A DNA stretch of 64,000 nt from an uncultured Ruminiclostridium sp. GTDB lineage: Bacteria; Bacillota; Clostridia; Oscillospirales; Ruminococcaceae. Below the pieces are notes generated by a model. It had not been told where the DNA came from, searched no databases, and saw nothing but the letters and a program-made list of their open reading frames with translations. Below are positions 25,492 through 34,851 of the stretch, in pieces (positions within the stretch are counted from its first letter, which is position 1; each line of letters starts with the position of its first letter). Location: the NCBI GenBank assembly GCA_934490165.1, contig CAKSTB010000015.1:6184-70183 (forward strand), in the 5' to 3' direction. A program made the position numbers and the translations under genes.

Positions 25492-26880
25492 ATGTCTAAA
25501 ATGATGTGGGCAGGAAGATTTTCAAAGGAGGTCGACACAAAGGTCAACGACTTTAATTCTTCTATCTCATTTGACGCAAGAATGTACAAGCATGATATAA
25601 AGGGCTCGATAGCACACGCTACAATGCTCGGTGAGTGCGGTATTATCAATCCCGCCGACAGCAAGGTTATTATCGAGGGACTGAACGGCATTTTAAGTGA
25701 TATCGAAAGCGGAAAGCTCCATTTTGATCCCAACGCCGAGGATATCCATATGTTCGTTGAGGCTGAGCTTACAGCCCGTATAGGCGATGCGGGAAAGCGT
25801 CTTCACACCGCAAGGAGCAGAAACGATCAGGTAGCACTTGATATAAAGCTTTATCTCAAGGACGAAGTAGATGAAATAGCAAAGCTTGTCCGCGAGCTTA
25901 TAAATACGATTATCGATATCGCAAAACAGCACACCGAAACCGTAATGCCGGGCTACACCCACTTACAGCGTGCACAGCCCGTTACATTTGCTCATCATCT
26001 TATGGCTTATGCACAGATGCTGACAAGAGATCTGACAAGGCTTGCAGACTGTAAGGAGAGAATGGACGTAATGCCGCTCGGCTCATGTGCGCTTGCAGGT
26101 ACGACATACCCTCTTAACAGAAAGAGAACCGCCGAGCTTCTCGGATTTAAGGATATTACAATGAACAGCCTTGACGGCGTATCCGACAGGGATTTCTGCA
26201 TTGAGCTGTGCTCCGACATTTCGATGCTTATGATGCACCTTTCAAGATTTTCCGAGGAAATAATTATGTGGTGCTCATGGGAGTTCAAGTTCATTGAGCT
26301 TGACGATGCTTATTCTACAGGCAGTTCGATAATGCCGCAGAAGAAGAACCCCGATGTTACAGAGCTAATAAGAGGTAAGACCGCGAGAGTATACGGCGAT
26401 CTACAGACACTGCTCACAATGATGAAAGGTCTTCCGCTTGCATACAACAAGGATATGCAGGAGGACAAGGAAGCTATCTTTGATGCAGTGGATACGGTAA
26501 AGCTGTGTATCTCGACATTTATCCCGATGCTTGCGACTATGACAGTACTTAAAGACAATATGCGTACCGCCGCCGCAAAGGGCTTTATCAATGCTACAGA
26601 TTGTGCTGACTATCTTGTAAAGAAAGGACTTCCTTTCAGAACAGCATATAAGATAACAGGTACACTCGTTGCTCTTTGCATTGAGAAGAACACAACGCTT
26701 GAACAGCTCCCGATAGAAGAATATAAGAAGCTGTGTGAAACATTTGACACAGATGTATATGACGCAATAAGCCTTGATACCTGCGTTATGCAAAGAGGCG
26801 TTGACGGCGGACCTGCTCCCGATGCAGTAAAGCGTCAGATAGCAGAGCTTGAATGCAGACTGGGCGGTATCGATATCTGA
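25492..26880 (+). CDS. argH: Argininosuccinate lyase
   Basis: A 462-residue enzyme splitting argininosuccinate into arginine and fumarate. The fumarase/lyase signature GSSIMPQKKNPDV is intact, as are TARSRNDQVALD and PGYTHLQRAQPVTFAHH. Start at ATG 25492 follows AAAGGAA; the open frame extends upstream without a ribosome site. The stop codon overlaps the start of the next gene by one base. Confidence 0.97.
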   Translation: MSKMMWAGRFSKEVDTKVNDFNSSISFDARMYKHDIKGSIAHATMLGECGIINPADSKVIIEGLNGILSDIESGKLHFDPNAEDIHMFVEAELTARIGDAGKRLHTARSRNDQVALDIKLYLKDEVDEIAKLVRELINTIIDIAKQHTETVMPGYTHLQRAQPVTFAHHLMAYAQMLTRDLTRLADCKERMDVMPLGSCALAGTTYPLNRKRTAELLGFKDITMNSLDGVSDRDFCIELCSDISMLMMHLSRFSEEIIMWCSWEFKFIELDDAYSTGSSIMPQKKNPDVTELIRGKTARVYGDLQTLLTMMKGLPLAYNKDMQEDKEAIFDAVDTVKLCISTFIPMLATMTVLKDNMRTAAAKGFINATDCADYLVKKGLPFRTAYKITGTLVALCIEKNTTLEQLPIEEYKKLCETFDTDVYDAISLDTCVMQRGVDGGPAPDAVKRQIAELECRLGGIDI

Positions 26881-27293
26881 TGATAACTTACGAATACAGA
26901 TTACCGCACGATATAAATTCGTTCAGACGCAGTGTTGGCTGGTATGAGCTTTCGCCAAGACAGCTTGAATGTGCGCTTTCACGTTCGGTGTTCGCGATAA
27001 CGGCGCTTGACGGCGAAAAAGAAGTCGGCTCGGCGCGAGTTGTCGGTGACGGCGGCTATCAGTTCTTTATTAGCGACGTTATTGTCCGCCCCGAATATCA
27101 GGGACAGGGCATAGGCAGAGGAATGCTTACAAGGCTTATGGACAAGGCGTTGTCGGTAGCCGATGAGGGTGAAACGATAATGATAAACCTTATGTCCGCA
27201 AAGGACAAAGAGCCGTTTTACGAAAAGCTCGGATTTATGCGCAGACCGAACGATGAACGCGGTTGCGGAATGACAAGATTTCTTAAAAAATAA
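26880..27293 (+). CDS. GNAT-family N-acetyltransferase inside the arginine cluster
   Basis: A 137-residue GNAT protein. The acetyl-CoA motif A is clear (VIVRPEYQGQGIGRGMLTRL), preceded by ARVVGDGGYQFFISD and followed by PFYEKLGFMRRPNDERGCGM. Its ATG overlaps the argH stop (TGATG), so it is translationally coupled to argH, and argC starts 11 bases after it. The substrate is unknown. An N-acetylglutamate synthase role is possible from context, but the domain resembles general small GNATs. Confidence 0.88.
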   Translation: MITYEYRLPHDINSFRRSVGWYELSPRQLECALSRSVFAITALDGEKEVGSARVVGDGGYQFFISDVIVRPEYQGQGIGRGMLTRLMDKALSVADEGETIMINLMSAKDKEPFYEKLGFMRRPNDERGCGMTRFLKK

Positions 27294-27304
27294 GAGGTGC
27301 TTAT

Positions 27305-28252
27305 ATGAGCGTAAAGGTATATATTGACGGTCAGGAAGGAACGACCGGACTTAAGATCCTTGAACGTTTCAAGGATAGAAACGACATTGAAATAATGAAG
27401 ATAGATGAGGACAAGAGAAAGGATAACGATGAGCGTAAGAAGTTCATCTGCTCGTCCGATTTCACTTTCCTTTGCTTACCCGATGCCGCCGCAAGAGAGG
27501 CTGTCGAGCTTGCAAAGGGCAGTAACGTCCGTATTATAGATGCGTCTACGGCGCACCGTACAAATCCCGACTGGGCATACGGTTTTCCTGAGCTTTCTAA
27601 GGAGCACAGGGAAAAGATAGCGTCTTCATCGAGAGTGGCTGTTCCCGGCTGCTACGCAAGCGGTTTTATATCGCTTGTATATCCGCTTGTGAAGGCAGGC
27701 ATCATGCCGAGCGATTATCCCGTAGTCGCTCATGCGGTATCAGGCTACAGCGGAGCGGGAAAGAAAGCTATCGCAGTGTACGAGAGTGACGAAAAGCCCG
27801 AAGAGTTCTACAGCCCCAGACAGTATGCACTCCCTCAGGAGCACAAGCACTTACCCGAAATGATGAAGATAAGCGGACTTGACTACAAGCCTGTGTTCAA
27901 TCCTCTGATATGCGACTATTTCAGCGGTATGGTCGTTACTGTCCCCGTACTGACAAGACTTCTGCCGAAAAAGTACACACTTGCCGATATCCATAAGGCT
28001 TTCTGCGAGCATTATGCAGACGCAAATCTTGTCAAGGTAATGCCTGTTATGGGCGAGGGCGTTCTCGAAAACGGCTTCCTTGCCGCAAACACATTATCGG
28101 GCAAGAACAATATGGAGATATTCGTATGCGGAAACGATGAGCGCGTAGTGCTTTGCTCAAGACTTGACAACTTAGGCAAGGGCGCAAGCGGTGCGGCTGT
28201 ACAGTGCCTTAACATAATGATGGGTATTGACGAAACGACCGGTCTTGTATAA
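27305..28252 (+). CDS. argC: N-acetyl-gamma-glutamyl-phosphate reductase (type 2)
   Basis: A 315-residue NADPH-dependent enzyme of step 3 in ornithine synthesis. N-terminal VYIDGQEGTTGLKI replaces the GxSGYxG nucleotide motif, which together with the length marks the shorter type 2 ArgC family. The catalytic Cys is in VPGCYASG; HAVSGYSGAGKKAI follows. AAGAGGTG precedes the start. Confidence 0.95.
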   Translation: MSVKVYIDGQEGTTGLKILERFKDRNDIEIMKIDEDKRKDNDERKKFICSSDFTFLCLPDAAAREAVELAKGSNVRIIDASTAHRTNPDWAYGFPELSKEHREKIASSSRVAVPGCYASGFISLVYPLVKAGIMPSDYPVVAHAVSGYSGAGKKAIAVYESDEKPEEFYSPRQYALPQEHKHLPEMMKISGLDYKPVFNPLICDYFSGMVVTVPVLTRLLPKKYTLADIHKAFCEHYADANLVKVMPVMGEGVLENGFLAANTLSGKNNMEIFVCGNDERVVLCSRLDNLGKGASGAAVQCLNIMMGIDETTGLV

Positions 28253-28269
28253 TAAGTGAGGTAATAACA

Positions 28270-29502
28270 ATGGTTGAATTTGATAATTATAAATTAGTGG
28301 ATAAGGGCGTATGCGCCGCAAAGGGCTTCAAGGCGGGTGGTATAAACGTTGGTATAAAGCCCGGCTCAAAAAAGCGTGACCTTGCAGTGATAAGCTGTGA
28401 TACAAAGTGCACGGCGGCGGCAATTTACACACAGAACAAGGTCAAGGGTGCGCCGATCATCGTAACAAAGGAGCATCTTAAAAACGGCATTGCCCAGGCG
28501 GTTATCGTAAACAGCGGCAACGCAAATACCTGTAACTCAAACGGTATTGAGATCGCCGAGCAGATGTGCGAACTTTGCGCAAACGAGCTCGGTATTGATA
28601 AGAACGATATGATAGTAGGCTCTACAGGCGTTATCGGACAGAAGCTGTCGATAGACCCTGTAAAGAACAACATAAAGACTCTCGTTGACAGTATCAGCGA
28701 GGACGGAAGCTCACTTGCGTGCGAGGCTATAATGACGACCGATACACGCAAAAAAGAGCTTGCGGTCGAATTTACTCTTGACGGTAAGACCTGTCATATC
28801 GGCGGTATCAGCAAGGGTAGCGGTATGATAAATCCCAATATGGCTACAATGCTCGCTTTTATCACGACCGATGTAAAGATAAACGCGGAGCTTCTGCACA
28901 AAGCACTGAAAAGAACCGCCGATATCACTTACAATATGGTAAGCGTTGACGGCGATACATCTACAAACGATACGCTGTGCATTATGGCATCGGGTCTTGC
29001 GGGCAATAAGGAGATAACGGCAGAGGACAAGGATTATGAGGTGTTCATAAACGGTCTTTACGCTGTAATGATGAACCTTGCAAGAGAAACCGCCCGTGAC
29101 GGCGAGGGCGCAACAAAGCTTATGGAATGCGTTGTTGACCACGCACCTACAGAAGCCGTTGCAAAGAGCGTTGCGCTGTCGGTCATCAACAGCAGTCTTT
29201 TAAAGGCGGCTATCTTTGCGGCAGATGCCAACTGGGGACGTATCCTCTGCGCCATAGGCTATGCCGAGGGCGACTTTGATATTTCAAAGGTCGAGGTCGT
29301 TCTGTCATCGTCAAAGGGCAGTGTAAAGGTTTGTGAGAACGGCGCAGGCGTTGACTTCTCAGAGGACGAAGCGTTCAAGATACTGTCCGAAGATGAAATT
29401 GTTATCAGAATAGATATGCACGACGGTGCGGATAAGTCGGTAGCATGGGGTTGCGACCTGACTTATGAATATGTAAAGATAAACGCAGAATACAGAAGCT
29501 GA
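28270..29502 (+). CDS. argJ: Ornithine acetyltransferase / amino-acid acetyltransferase
   Basis: A 410-residue self-cleaving Ntn-type enzyme that recycles the acetyl group from acetylornithine to glutamate. The autocleavage site is visible in GMINPNMATMLAF, with the Thr as nucleophile of the beta subunit. Its presence means an ArgE deacetylase is not needed; whether it also makes N-acetylglutamate from acetyl-CoA cannot be told from sequence. Confidence 0.96.
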   Translation: MVEFDNYKLVDKGVCAAKGFKAGGINVGIKPGSKKRDLAVISCDTKCTAAAIYTQNKVKGAPIIVTKEHLKNGIAQAVIVNSGNANTCNSNGIEIAEQMCELCANELGIDKNDMIVGSTGVIGQKLSIDPVKNNIKTLVDSISEDGSSLACEAIMTTDTRKKELAVEFTLDGKTCHIGGISKGSGMINPNMATMLAFITTDVKINAELLHKALKRTADITYNMVSVDGDTSTNDTLCIMASGLAGNKEITAEDKDYEVFINGLYAVMMNLARETARDGEGATKLMECVVDHAPTEAVAKSVALSVINSSLLKAAIFAADANWGRILCAIGYAEGDFDISKVEVVLSSSKGSVKVCENGAGVDFSEDEAFKILSEDEIVIRIDMHDGADKSVAWGCDLTYEYVKINAEYRS

Positions 29503-29522
29503 CACCGAAAGGACAAAAGAAA

Positions 29523-30374
29523 ATGGAACTTGAAAACGAAAAGAGAGCCGGTATATTAAGTGACGCTCTTCCTTATATACAGCAGTATTCAAACAAGGTC
29601 GTAGTGGTAAAGTACGGCGGTAACGCAATGACAAACGACAAGCTGAAGCAGGCGGTTATGTCAGACCTCGTTCTGCTGTCGCTTTGCGGCATCAAGATAG
29701 TACTTGTACACGGCGGCGGACCTGAGATAAACGCAATGCTGAAAAAGATCGGCAAGGAGAGCAAGTTCGTAAACGGACTGCGCTATACCGATGAAGAAAC
29801 GATAAACATCGTTCAGATGGTGCTTTGCGGTAAGGTCAACAAGGATCTTGTCGATCTGCTCTACAGCCACAAGGGCAGGGCGGTAGGTCTTTGCGGACTT
29901 GACGATCATATGATCGAAGCCGAGCAGCTTGACCCGGATCTCGGGCTTGTAGGCGAGATCACGCAGGTAAACGTAAGCCTTATAAACGATGTTCTTGAAA
30001 AGGGCTATATCCCTGTAATCTCAACTGTTGCGGCAGGCAAGGACGGAACTGTATATAATATCAATGCGGATACGGCGGCGGCAAGAATTGCGGCTGAGAT
30101 GAAGGCTGAAAACCTTATTCTTATGACCGATATCAAGGGACTGCTTGAAGACAAGGACGACGACACCACACTTATACATACTGTCGGTGTTTCGGAAGTG
30201 CCTTATCTCAAAAAGCAAGGCATAATCTCAGGTGGTATGATACCTAAGATAGATTGCTGTGTCGAGGCTGTCCGAAGAGGTGTAAAGAAAGCAAATATCA
30301 TTGACGGAAGAATACCTCATTCAATTCTTATAGAACTGCTTACAAACGAGGGCGCAGGTACGATGATCATCTGA
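29523..30374 (+). CDS. argB: Acetylglutamate kinase
   Basis: A 283-residue amino-acid kinase. VVKYGGNAM and LVHGGGPEINAML bind the phosphate and substrate; INADTAAARIAAEM and GGMIPKIDCC are further family motifs. The N-terminal helix before the kinase core (about 1-22) is of the kind linked to arginine feedback inhibition in hexameric enzymes, so it is likely arginine-sensitive (inference). GAAAGG precedes the start. Confidence 0.97.
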   Translation: MELENEKRAGILSDALPYIQQYSNKVVVVKYGGNAMTNDKLKQAVMSDLVLLSLCGIKIVLVHGGGPEINAMLKKIGKESKFVNGLRYTDEETINIVQMVLCGKVNKDLVDLLYSHKGRAVGLCGLDDHMIEAEQLDPDLGLVGEITQVNVSLINDVLEKGYIPVISTVAAGKDGTVYNINADTAAARIAAEMKAENLILMTDIKGLLEDKDDDTTLIHTVGVSEVPYLKKQGIISGGMIPKIDCCVEAVRRGVKKANIIDGRIPHSILIELLTNEGAGTMII

Positions 30375-30403
30375 CAAAATGACGTAAGCGGAAAGGACAG
30401 ATC

Positions 30404-31567
30404 ATGAATACTATAGACAAATTCAACTCGCATATAATGGGTTCATACGGCAGACTGAACGTTGTGCTCGACAAGGGCGAGGACGACAGGGCTGTTGATG
30501 AAAACGGCAAGACATATATAGATTTCGGTAGCGGTATCGGTACAAATTCGCTCGGCTACTGCAACAAGGAGTGGGCTGACGCTGTGTGCAATCAGGTACG
30601 CAGTATACAGCATACCTCAAATTACTACTATACAAAGGTGCAGGCTGAGTTCGCCGAGAGATTGTCGGAAGCTACAGGCATGAAAAATATGTTCCTTTGC
30701 AACAGCGGTGCGGAAGCCAACGAATGTGCCATAAAGATAGCAAGAAAGTACAGCTTCGACAAGTACGGCAAGGGCAGACACAACATAATCACCCTTGTAA
30801 ATTCATTCCACGGCAGAACGCTCTGCACACTGTCGGCAACAGGACAGGACGTATTCCACAACTATTTCTTCCCGTTTGTTGACGGATTTATAAACGTTGA
30901 AGCAAACAACATAGAAGACCTTAAGGCAAAGCTTGACGATACGGTATGCGCCGTAATGTTCGAGTACATACAGGGCGAGGGCGGCGTTGTACCGCTAGAG
31001 CAGAAGTTCGTGGACGCTATATTTGAGCTTTGCGCCGAGCGTGACGTGCTGACGATTTCCGATGAAGTACAGACGGGTGTCGGCAGAACCGGCAAATTCC
31101 TTGCAGGCGACAATTTCGGCAAGAAAGCCGATATAATCACTCTTGCCAAGGGTATTGCAGGGGGTATCCCGATGGGCGCATGCCTTAGCGGTGAAAAGTG
31201 CGCGAATGTACTTACTCCCGGTACGCATGGCTCAACATTCGGTGGAAATCCTATCGCTTGTGCGGGTGCTATTGAGGTGCTTAAAAAAGCGGCAGACCCG
31301 ATCTTCTTATCTCAGGTCGCCGACAAGGGCAAGTACATAGCCGAAAAGCTGAATGCTATCCCCGAGGTAGAATCCGTTACCGGTATGGGTCTTATGATAG
31401 GCGTAAAGCTTAAGACCAAGAACGCTAAGGATATACTGAATGCCGCTCTTGAAAACGGACTGCTTATCCTTACGGCAAAGGAAAAGGTAAGACTTCTCCC
31501 TCCGCTGACTATCTCATATGAAGATATCGACAAGGGACTTGAAATACTTACGGAGCTTTTAAAATAA
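30404..31567 (+). CDS. argD: Acetylornithine aminotransferase
   Basis: A 387-residue class III PLP aminotransferase. NSGAEANECAIKIAR, FHGRT, the ISDEVQTGVGRTG segment holding the PLP-pairing Asp, and the Schiff-base Lys in ITLAKGIAGGIPMGA are all present. Fourth step of ornithine synthesis; the gene follows argB by 29 bases. Confidence 0.97.
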   Translation: MNTIDKFNSHIMGSYGRLNVVLDKGEDDRAVDENGKTYIDFGSGIGTNSLGYCNKEWADAVCNQVRSIQHTSNYYYTKVQAEFAERLSEATGMKNMFLCNSGAEANECAIKIARKYSFDKYGKGRHNIITLVNSFHGRTLCTLSATGQDVFHNYFFPFVDGFINVEANNIEDLKAKLDDTVCAVMFEYIQGEGGVVPLEQKFVDAIFELCAERDVLTISDEVQTGVGRTGKFLAGDNFGKKADIITLAKGIAGGIPMGACLSGEKCANVLTPGTHGSTFGGNPIACAGAIEVLKKAADPIFLSQVADKGKYIAEKLNAIPEVESVTGMGLMIGVKLKTKNAKDILNAALENGLLILTAKEKVRLLPPLTISYEDIDKGLEILTELLK

Positions 31568-31598
31568 AATATAAATGAAACACTGAAAGGAAAGAATT

Positions 31599-32510
31599 AT
31601 GAAACACTTACTTAAGATGATGGATCTCAGCACAGAGGAGATCATAGAGATACTCAATCTCGCAGACCAGCTCAAGTATGAGCTTAAGCACGGCATTCCC
31701 CACGACCACTTAAAGGGCAAAACGCTCGGTATGATCTTCCGCAAGGCTTCTACAAGAACAAGAGTTTCTTTTGAAACAGGTATGTATCAGCTCGGCGGTA
31801 ACCCTCTTTATCTTTCTGCAAGCGATATGCAGATAGGCAGAGGCGAGCCTATCCAGGATACTGCAAGAGTTCTTTCACGTTACATTGACGGTATCATGAT
31901 AAGAACTTTTGATCAGGCAGAAGTTGAAAATCTTGCAGAATACGGCAATATTCCGATAATCAACGGTCTTACCGACCTTTCGCACCCCTGCCAGGTACTT
32001 GCAGACCTTATGACTATCCGTGAGTACAAGGGCAAGCTTGACGGCTTAAAGATGTGCTACATAGGCGACGGCAACAATATGGCAAACTCACTTATCGTAG
32101 GCGGCTTAAAGACAGGTATGAGCGTATCTGTTGCCTGCCCCGAAAACTATCACCCCGCCGCTACAACTCTCGCATTTGCAGAGAAGTATGACTGCTTTGA
32201 GCTGACAGACGACCCGATAAAGGCCGCAAAGGACGCAGATGTTATCTTCACTGACGTATGGGCATCTATGGGTCAGGAGGGCGAAGCCGAGATCAGAAAG
32301 AAAGCATTTAAGGGCTTCCAGATAAACGATGAGGTTATGGCTGTTGCAAAGCCCGACGCTATGGTTCAGCACTGCCTGCCTGCGCACAGAGAAGAAGAGA
32401 TCACAGCCAAGGTATTTGAAGAGCACGCAAACGAGATCTTTGACGAGGCTGAAAACAGACTTCATGCGCAGAAGGCAGTTATGGTACTGCTGATGGGCAA
32501 CAAGGACTGA
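31599..32510 (+). CDS. argF: Ornithine carbamoyltransferase
   Basis: A 303-residue transferase making citrulline. Carbamoyl-phosphate site FRKASTRTRVSFE and ornithine-loop HCLPAHREEE are intact, as are LTDLSHPCQVLADL and YIGDGNNMANSL. Last gene of the cluster; an 11-bp hairpin follows. Confidence 0.97.
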   Translation: MKHLLKMMDLSTEEIIEILNLADQLKYELKHGIPHDHLKGKTLGMIFRKASTRTRVSFETGMYQLGGNPLYLSASDMQIGRGEPIQDTARVLSRYIDGIMIRTFDQAEVENLAEYGNIPIINGLTDLSHPCQVLADLMTIREYKGKLDGLKMCYIGDGNNMANSLIVGGLKTGMSVSVACPENYHPAATTLAFAEKYDCFELTDDPIKAAKDADVIFTDVWASMGQEGEAEIRKKAFKGFQINDEVMAVAKPDAMVQHCLPAHREEEITAKVFEEHANEIFDEAENRLHAQKAVMVLLMGNKD

Positions 32511-32540
32511 TATATTCAGGCTTATTAACAGAATATATGG

Positions 32541-32570
32541 TACGGAGCAACGCTGAAATGTTGCTCCGTA
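32541..32570 (+). terminator. Hairpin at the end of the arginine cluster
   Basis: An 11-bp perfect stem TACGGAGCAAC/GTTGCTCCGTA (32541-32551 and 32560-32570) with an 8-base loop, 30 bases after the argF stop. The following sequence is only weakly T-rich. Confidence 0.65.
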
Positions 32571-32594
32571 TTCGTGTAATATGGGAGAATAGTC

Positions 32595-33761
32595 ATGACT
32601 AATCTGCTTATAAAACTCTTTATAAAAGACAGTAAAAATACTTCCGATCCTGCCGTCAGAAAATGTTATGGGTATCTCGGAGCATTTACCGGTATCGTAC
32701 TTAACATACTTTTGTTTCTCGGCAAGCTTATTGCGGGTATGTTATCGGGCGGTATTTCCGTAATTGCAGACGCATTCAATAACCTGTCCGATGCCGGCTC
32801 GTCAATAATGACATTTGTCGGCTTTAAAATGGCAGGAATGCCCGCCGACAGCGAGCACCCCTACGGTCACGGCAGAATGGAATATGTTTCGGGTATAATA
32901 ATTTCTTTTATTATAATGATGATGGGCTTTGAGCTCGGTAAAAGCTCGGTCGAAAAAATCTTCTCGCCCGAAAAGTCGGAATTCAGCATACTTGCTGTAT
33001 CGGTGCTTGGAGCGTCGCTTCTTGTGAAGCTGTGGATGGCGCTGTTCAATACAAAGCTCGGAAAGAAGATAGACAGCAACACGATGAAAGCCGCGGCGGC
33101 AGACTCTCTGTCGGACTGCATTTCTACCTCGGTCGTTATAATTTGTATGTTCATTCAGCTGTTGTCAGGCGTTGAGCTTGACGCATATGCAGGTATCGTT
33201 GTTGCGCTGTTTATCCTTTACACAGGCTTCAACACATTCAAGGAAAGCCTTACCCCATTGCTTGGCACAAAGCCCAAAAAGGAGCTCGTGGACGAGATCG
33301 AAAGCACTGTAATGAGCTATGACGGTATAGTCGGCGTACATGACCTTATGGTGCATGATTACGGTGTAGGCAGAATGGTGATCTCGCTCCATGCCGAAAT
33401 AAGCAGTAAAACAGATATAATGCTTGCACATGAGCTTATTGACCTTATTGAGGACGATCTGCGTGAAAAGTACAGGTGCAGTGTTACCATTCATATGGAT
33501 CCTGTTGTAGTGAATGATAATAAGGTCGAAGAAGTGAAAAAGGTAGTTCTTGATATAATAAAAAATATCGACAGCTGTCTTACGATCCATGATTTCAGAA
33601 TTACAGACGGTGTGTCGCGAATTAACGTCATATTCGATCTGGTAACGCCTTTCGGCTTCAGATATAAGGACGGCGAGCTTTCTGCTATGGTAAGAGAACA
33701 GATAGCCGAAAAGGACGGCAGGCTGAATGCAGTCATTACCGTTGAACGTTCAATGTGTTGA
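32595..33761 (+). CDS. Cation diffusion facilitator (divalent metal efflux)
   Basis: A 388-residue inner-membrane exporter. Six predicted transmembrane helices hold the metal-site motifs DAFNNLSD (helix 2) and AADSLSDC (helix 5), with HPYGHGRMEY between them. The cytosolic C-terminal domain is longer than in FieF and seems to contain a second ferredoxin-like copy (about 300-388). Manganese or zinc/iron specificity cannot be assigned with certainty. MGENS-like GGGAGAA precedes the start. Confidence 0.93.
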   Translation: MTNLLIKLFIKDSKNTSDPAVRKCYGYLGAFTGIVLNILLFLGKLIAGMLSGGISVIADAFNNLSDAGSSIMTFVGFKMAGMPADSEHPYGHGRMEYVSGIIISFIIMMMGFELGKSSVEKIFSPEKSEFSILAVSVLGASLLVKLWMALFNTKLGKKIDSNTMKAAAADSLSDCISTSVVIICMFIQLLSGVELDAYAGIVVALFILYTGFNTFKESLTPLLGTKPKKELVDEIESTVMSYDGIVGVHDLMVHDYGVGRMVISLHAEISSKTDIMLAHELIDLIEDDLREKYRCSVTIHMDPVVVNDNKVEEVKKVVLDIIKNIDSCLTIHDFRITDGVSRINVIFDLVTPFGFRYKDGELSAMVREQIAEKDGRLNAVITVERSMC

Positions 33762-33769
33762 TAAATTTG

Positions 33770-33801
33770 CGGTGCACAAGGTATAGTTACCCTGTGCGCC
33801 G
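33770..33801 (+). repeat. Left copy of a duplicated terminator hairpin (target duplication)
   Basis: A hairpin sequence, GGTGCACAAGG...CCTGTGCGCC, that abuts the CAG end of the mobile element and is nearly repeated on its right side (34048-34080; about 29 of 33 positions agree). The hairpin was probably the terminator of the cation-efflux gene. Confidence 0.7.
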
Positions 33802-34047
33802 CAGACTGTCGAAAAACCTATAACGTTATTAAAAAATGGGATGTCGAGTATTGCTTGCTCTGCTGGTTTTGCATCGTGCAAAACTTTTGGCAAGCAACCA
33901 AAGCATCCTTGCTTTGGGGCGTAGCCCCCAACAGGGACTAGGGGCGGTAGCCCCAGTAATATAGCCCATTTCCGGGGGAAAGGGGTTTGGGGATAGGGAT
34001 TGAGAATTTACTCTATTTTATTAAAAATAGACTATTTCTACAAACTG
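33802..34047. mobile_element. Non-coding MITE-like element, copy 1 (~246 bp)
   Basis: Begins CAGACTGTCGAAAAAC and ends TTTCTACAAACTG; reading the right end as its complement gives CAGTTTGTAGAAA, an imperfect terminal inverted repeat. It shares the core block CAGGGACTAGGGGCGGTAGC (33932-33951) and the GGAAAGGGGTTTGGGG block (33977-33992) with the copy at 46089-46332, but its internal hairpins differ: GTTTTGCA/TGCAAAAC (33876-33893) and CCAAAGCA/TGCTTTGG (33898-33917). No coding frame of note. Flanked on both sides by copies of a terminator hairpin. Confidence 0.8.
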
Positions 34048-34080
34048 CGGGCGCACAAGGTATAATTACTCTGTGCGCCG
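34048..34080 (+). repeat. Right copy of the duplicated terminator hairpin
   Basis: GGCGCACA/TGTGCGCC (34050-34057 and 34072-34079) forms a perfect stem followed by TTCTTTAAT, a plausible terminator. It directly abuts the CTG end of the element and matches the left copy with one indel and three substitutions. Confidence 0.7.
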
Positions 34081-34097
34081 TTCTTTAATATAAAAAG

Positions 34098-34126
34098 TTG
34101 ACTTGACACGGATTTTGTGATAAAAT
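34098..34126 (+). promoter_or_regulatory. Promoter for the tmk operon
   Basis: TTGACT (34098-34103) and TAAAAT (34121-34126) with a 17-base spacer, about 33 bases before the thymidylate kinase start. An overlapping TTGACA at 34103-34108 is too close to that -10 box. Confidence 0.65.
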
Positions 34127-34158
34127 AAATCTAAACTATATAATGAGAGAGTGTTTGT

Positions 34159-34827
34159 ATGAACGGCGATAACGAAAAATGCGGAAAACTGTTTGTTATA
34201 GAAGGACTTGACGGTTGCGGCAAAAGCACACAGCTTGAAATGCTGAAAGCAAAAGCCGCTGATGATATCCGTTTTATCAGCTTCCCGAATTATAACAGCG
34301 CAAGCGGTGAGATAATCAAGGACTATCTCAGCGGCAAATTCAGCGAGGAAGACGGCAGGACAGGAGCGTATACCGCAGGCAGTTTTTATGCGATCGACCG
34401 CTATATCAGCTACAAGACCGACTGGGAAAAGGATCACAAGTCGGGAAAAACTATAATCGCCGCACGCTACACCTCGTCAAATGCGATATATCAGATGGCA
34501 AAGCTTGAAAAGTCACATTGGGACGAATACCTTTCGTGGCTTGAAGATTACGAATACGACAAGTTCGCGATCCCTCGCCCCGAAAAGATAATATTCCTAG
34601 ATATGCCGATAGAAGTATCGCAGAAGCTCCTCAGTGCACGTTACGGCGGCAATGAGGCAAAGAAAGACATTCACGAAAGAAATATATCGTTTTTAAGAGC
34701 CTGCCGTGAGGCGGCACTGTATACAGCCGAAAAGAAAGGCTGGCATATACTGCCGTGCTCGGACGGCGAAAAACCGTACAGCCCCGAAAAGATAAATAAA
34801 GAATTGTCTGAGCTGATTTACGGATAA
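34159..34827 (+). CDS. tmk: Thymidylate kinase
   Basis: A 222-residue P-loop kinase converting dTMP to dTDP. Walker A EGLDGCGKST, the FPNY substrate motif, AIDRY and the ARYTSSN segment (in place of the usual DRY) match tmk. GAGAG precedes the ATG. First gene of a run that continues through DUF2156, DJ-1, cyclo-ligase and mltG. Slightly longer than typical tmk (205-215). Confidence 0.9.
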   Translation: MNGDNEKCGKLFVIEGLDGCGKSTQLEMLKAKAADDIRFISFPNYNSASGEIIKDYLSGKFSEEDGRTGAYTAGSFYAIDRYISYKTDWEKDHKSGKTIIAARYTSSNAIYQMAKLEKSHWDEYLSWLEDYEYDKFAIPRPEKIIFLDMPIEVSQKLLSARYGGNEAKKDIHERNISFLRACREAALYTAEKKGWHILPCSDGEKPYSPEKINKELSELIYG

Positions 34828-34851
34828 CAGGCAAAAGTAAGGTAATATAAA

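Noticed and set aside
33802..34047. CRISPR array or riboswitch in the repeat-rich gap
   Set aside because: Repeats are not regularly spaced and the ends are inverted repeats with flanking duplications, fitting a MITE-like element better.
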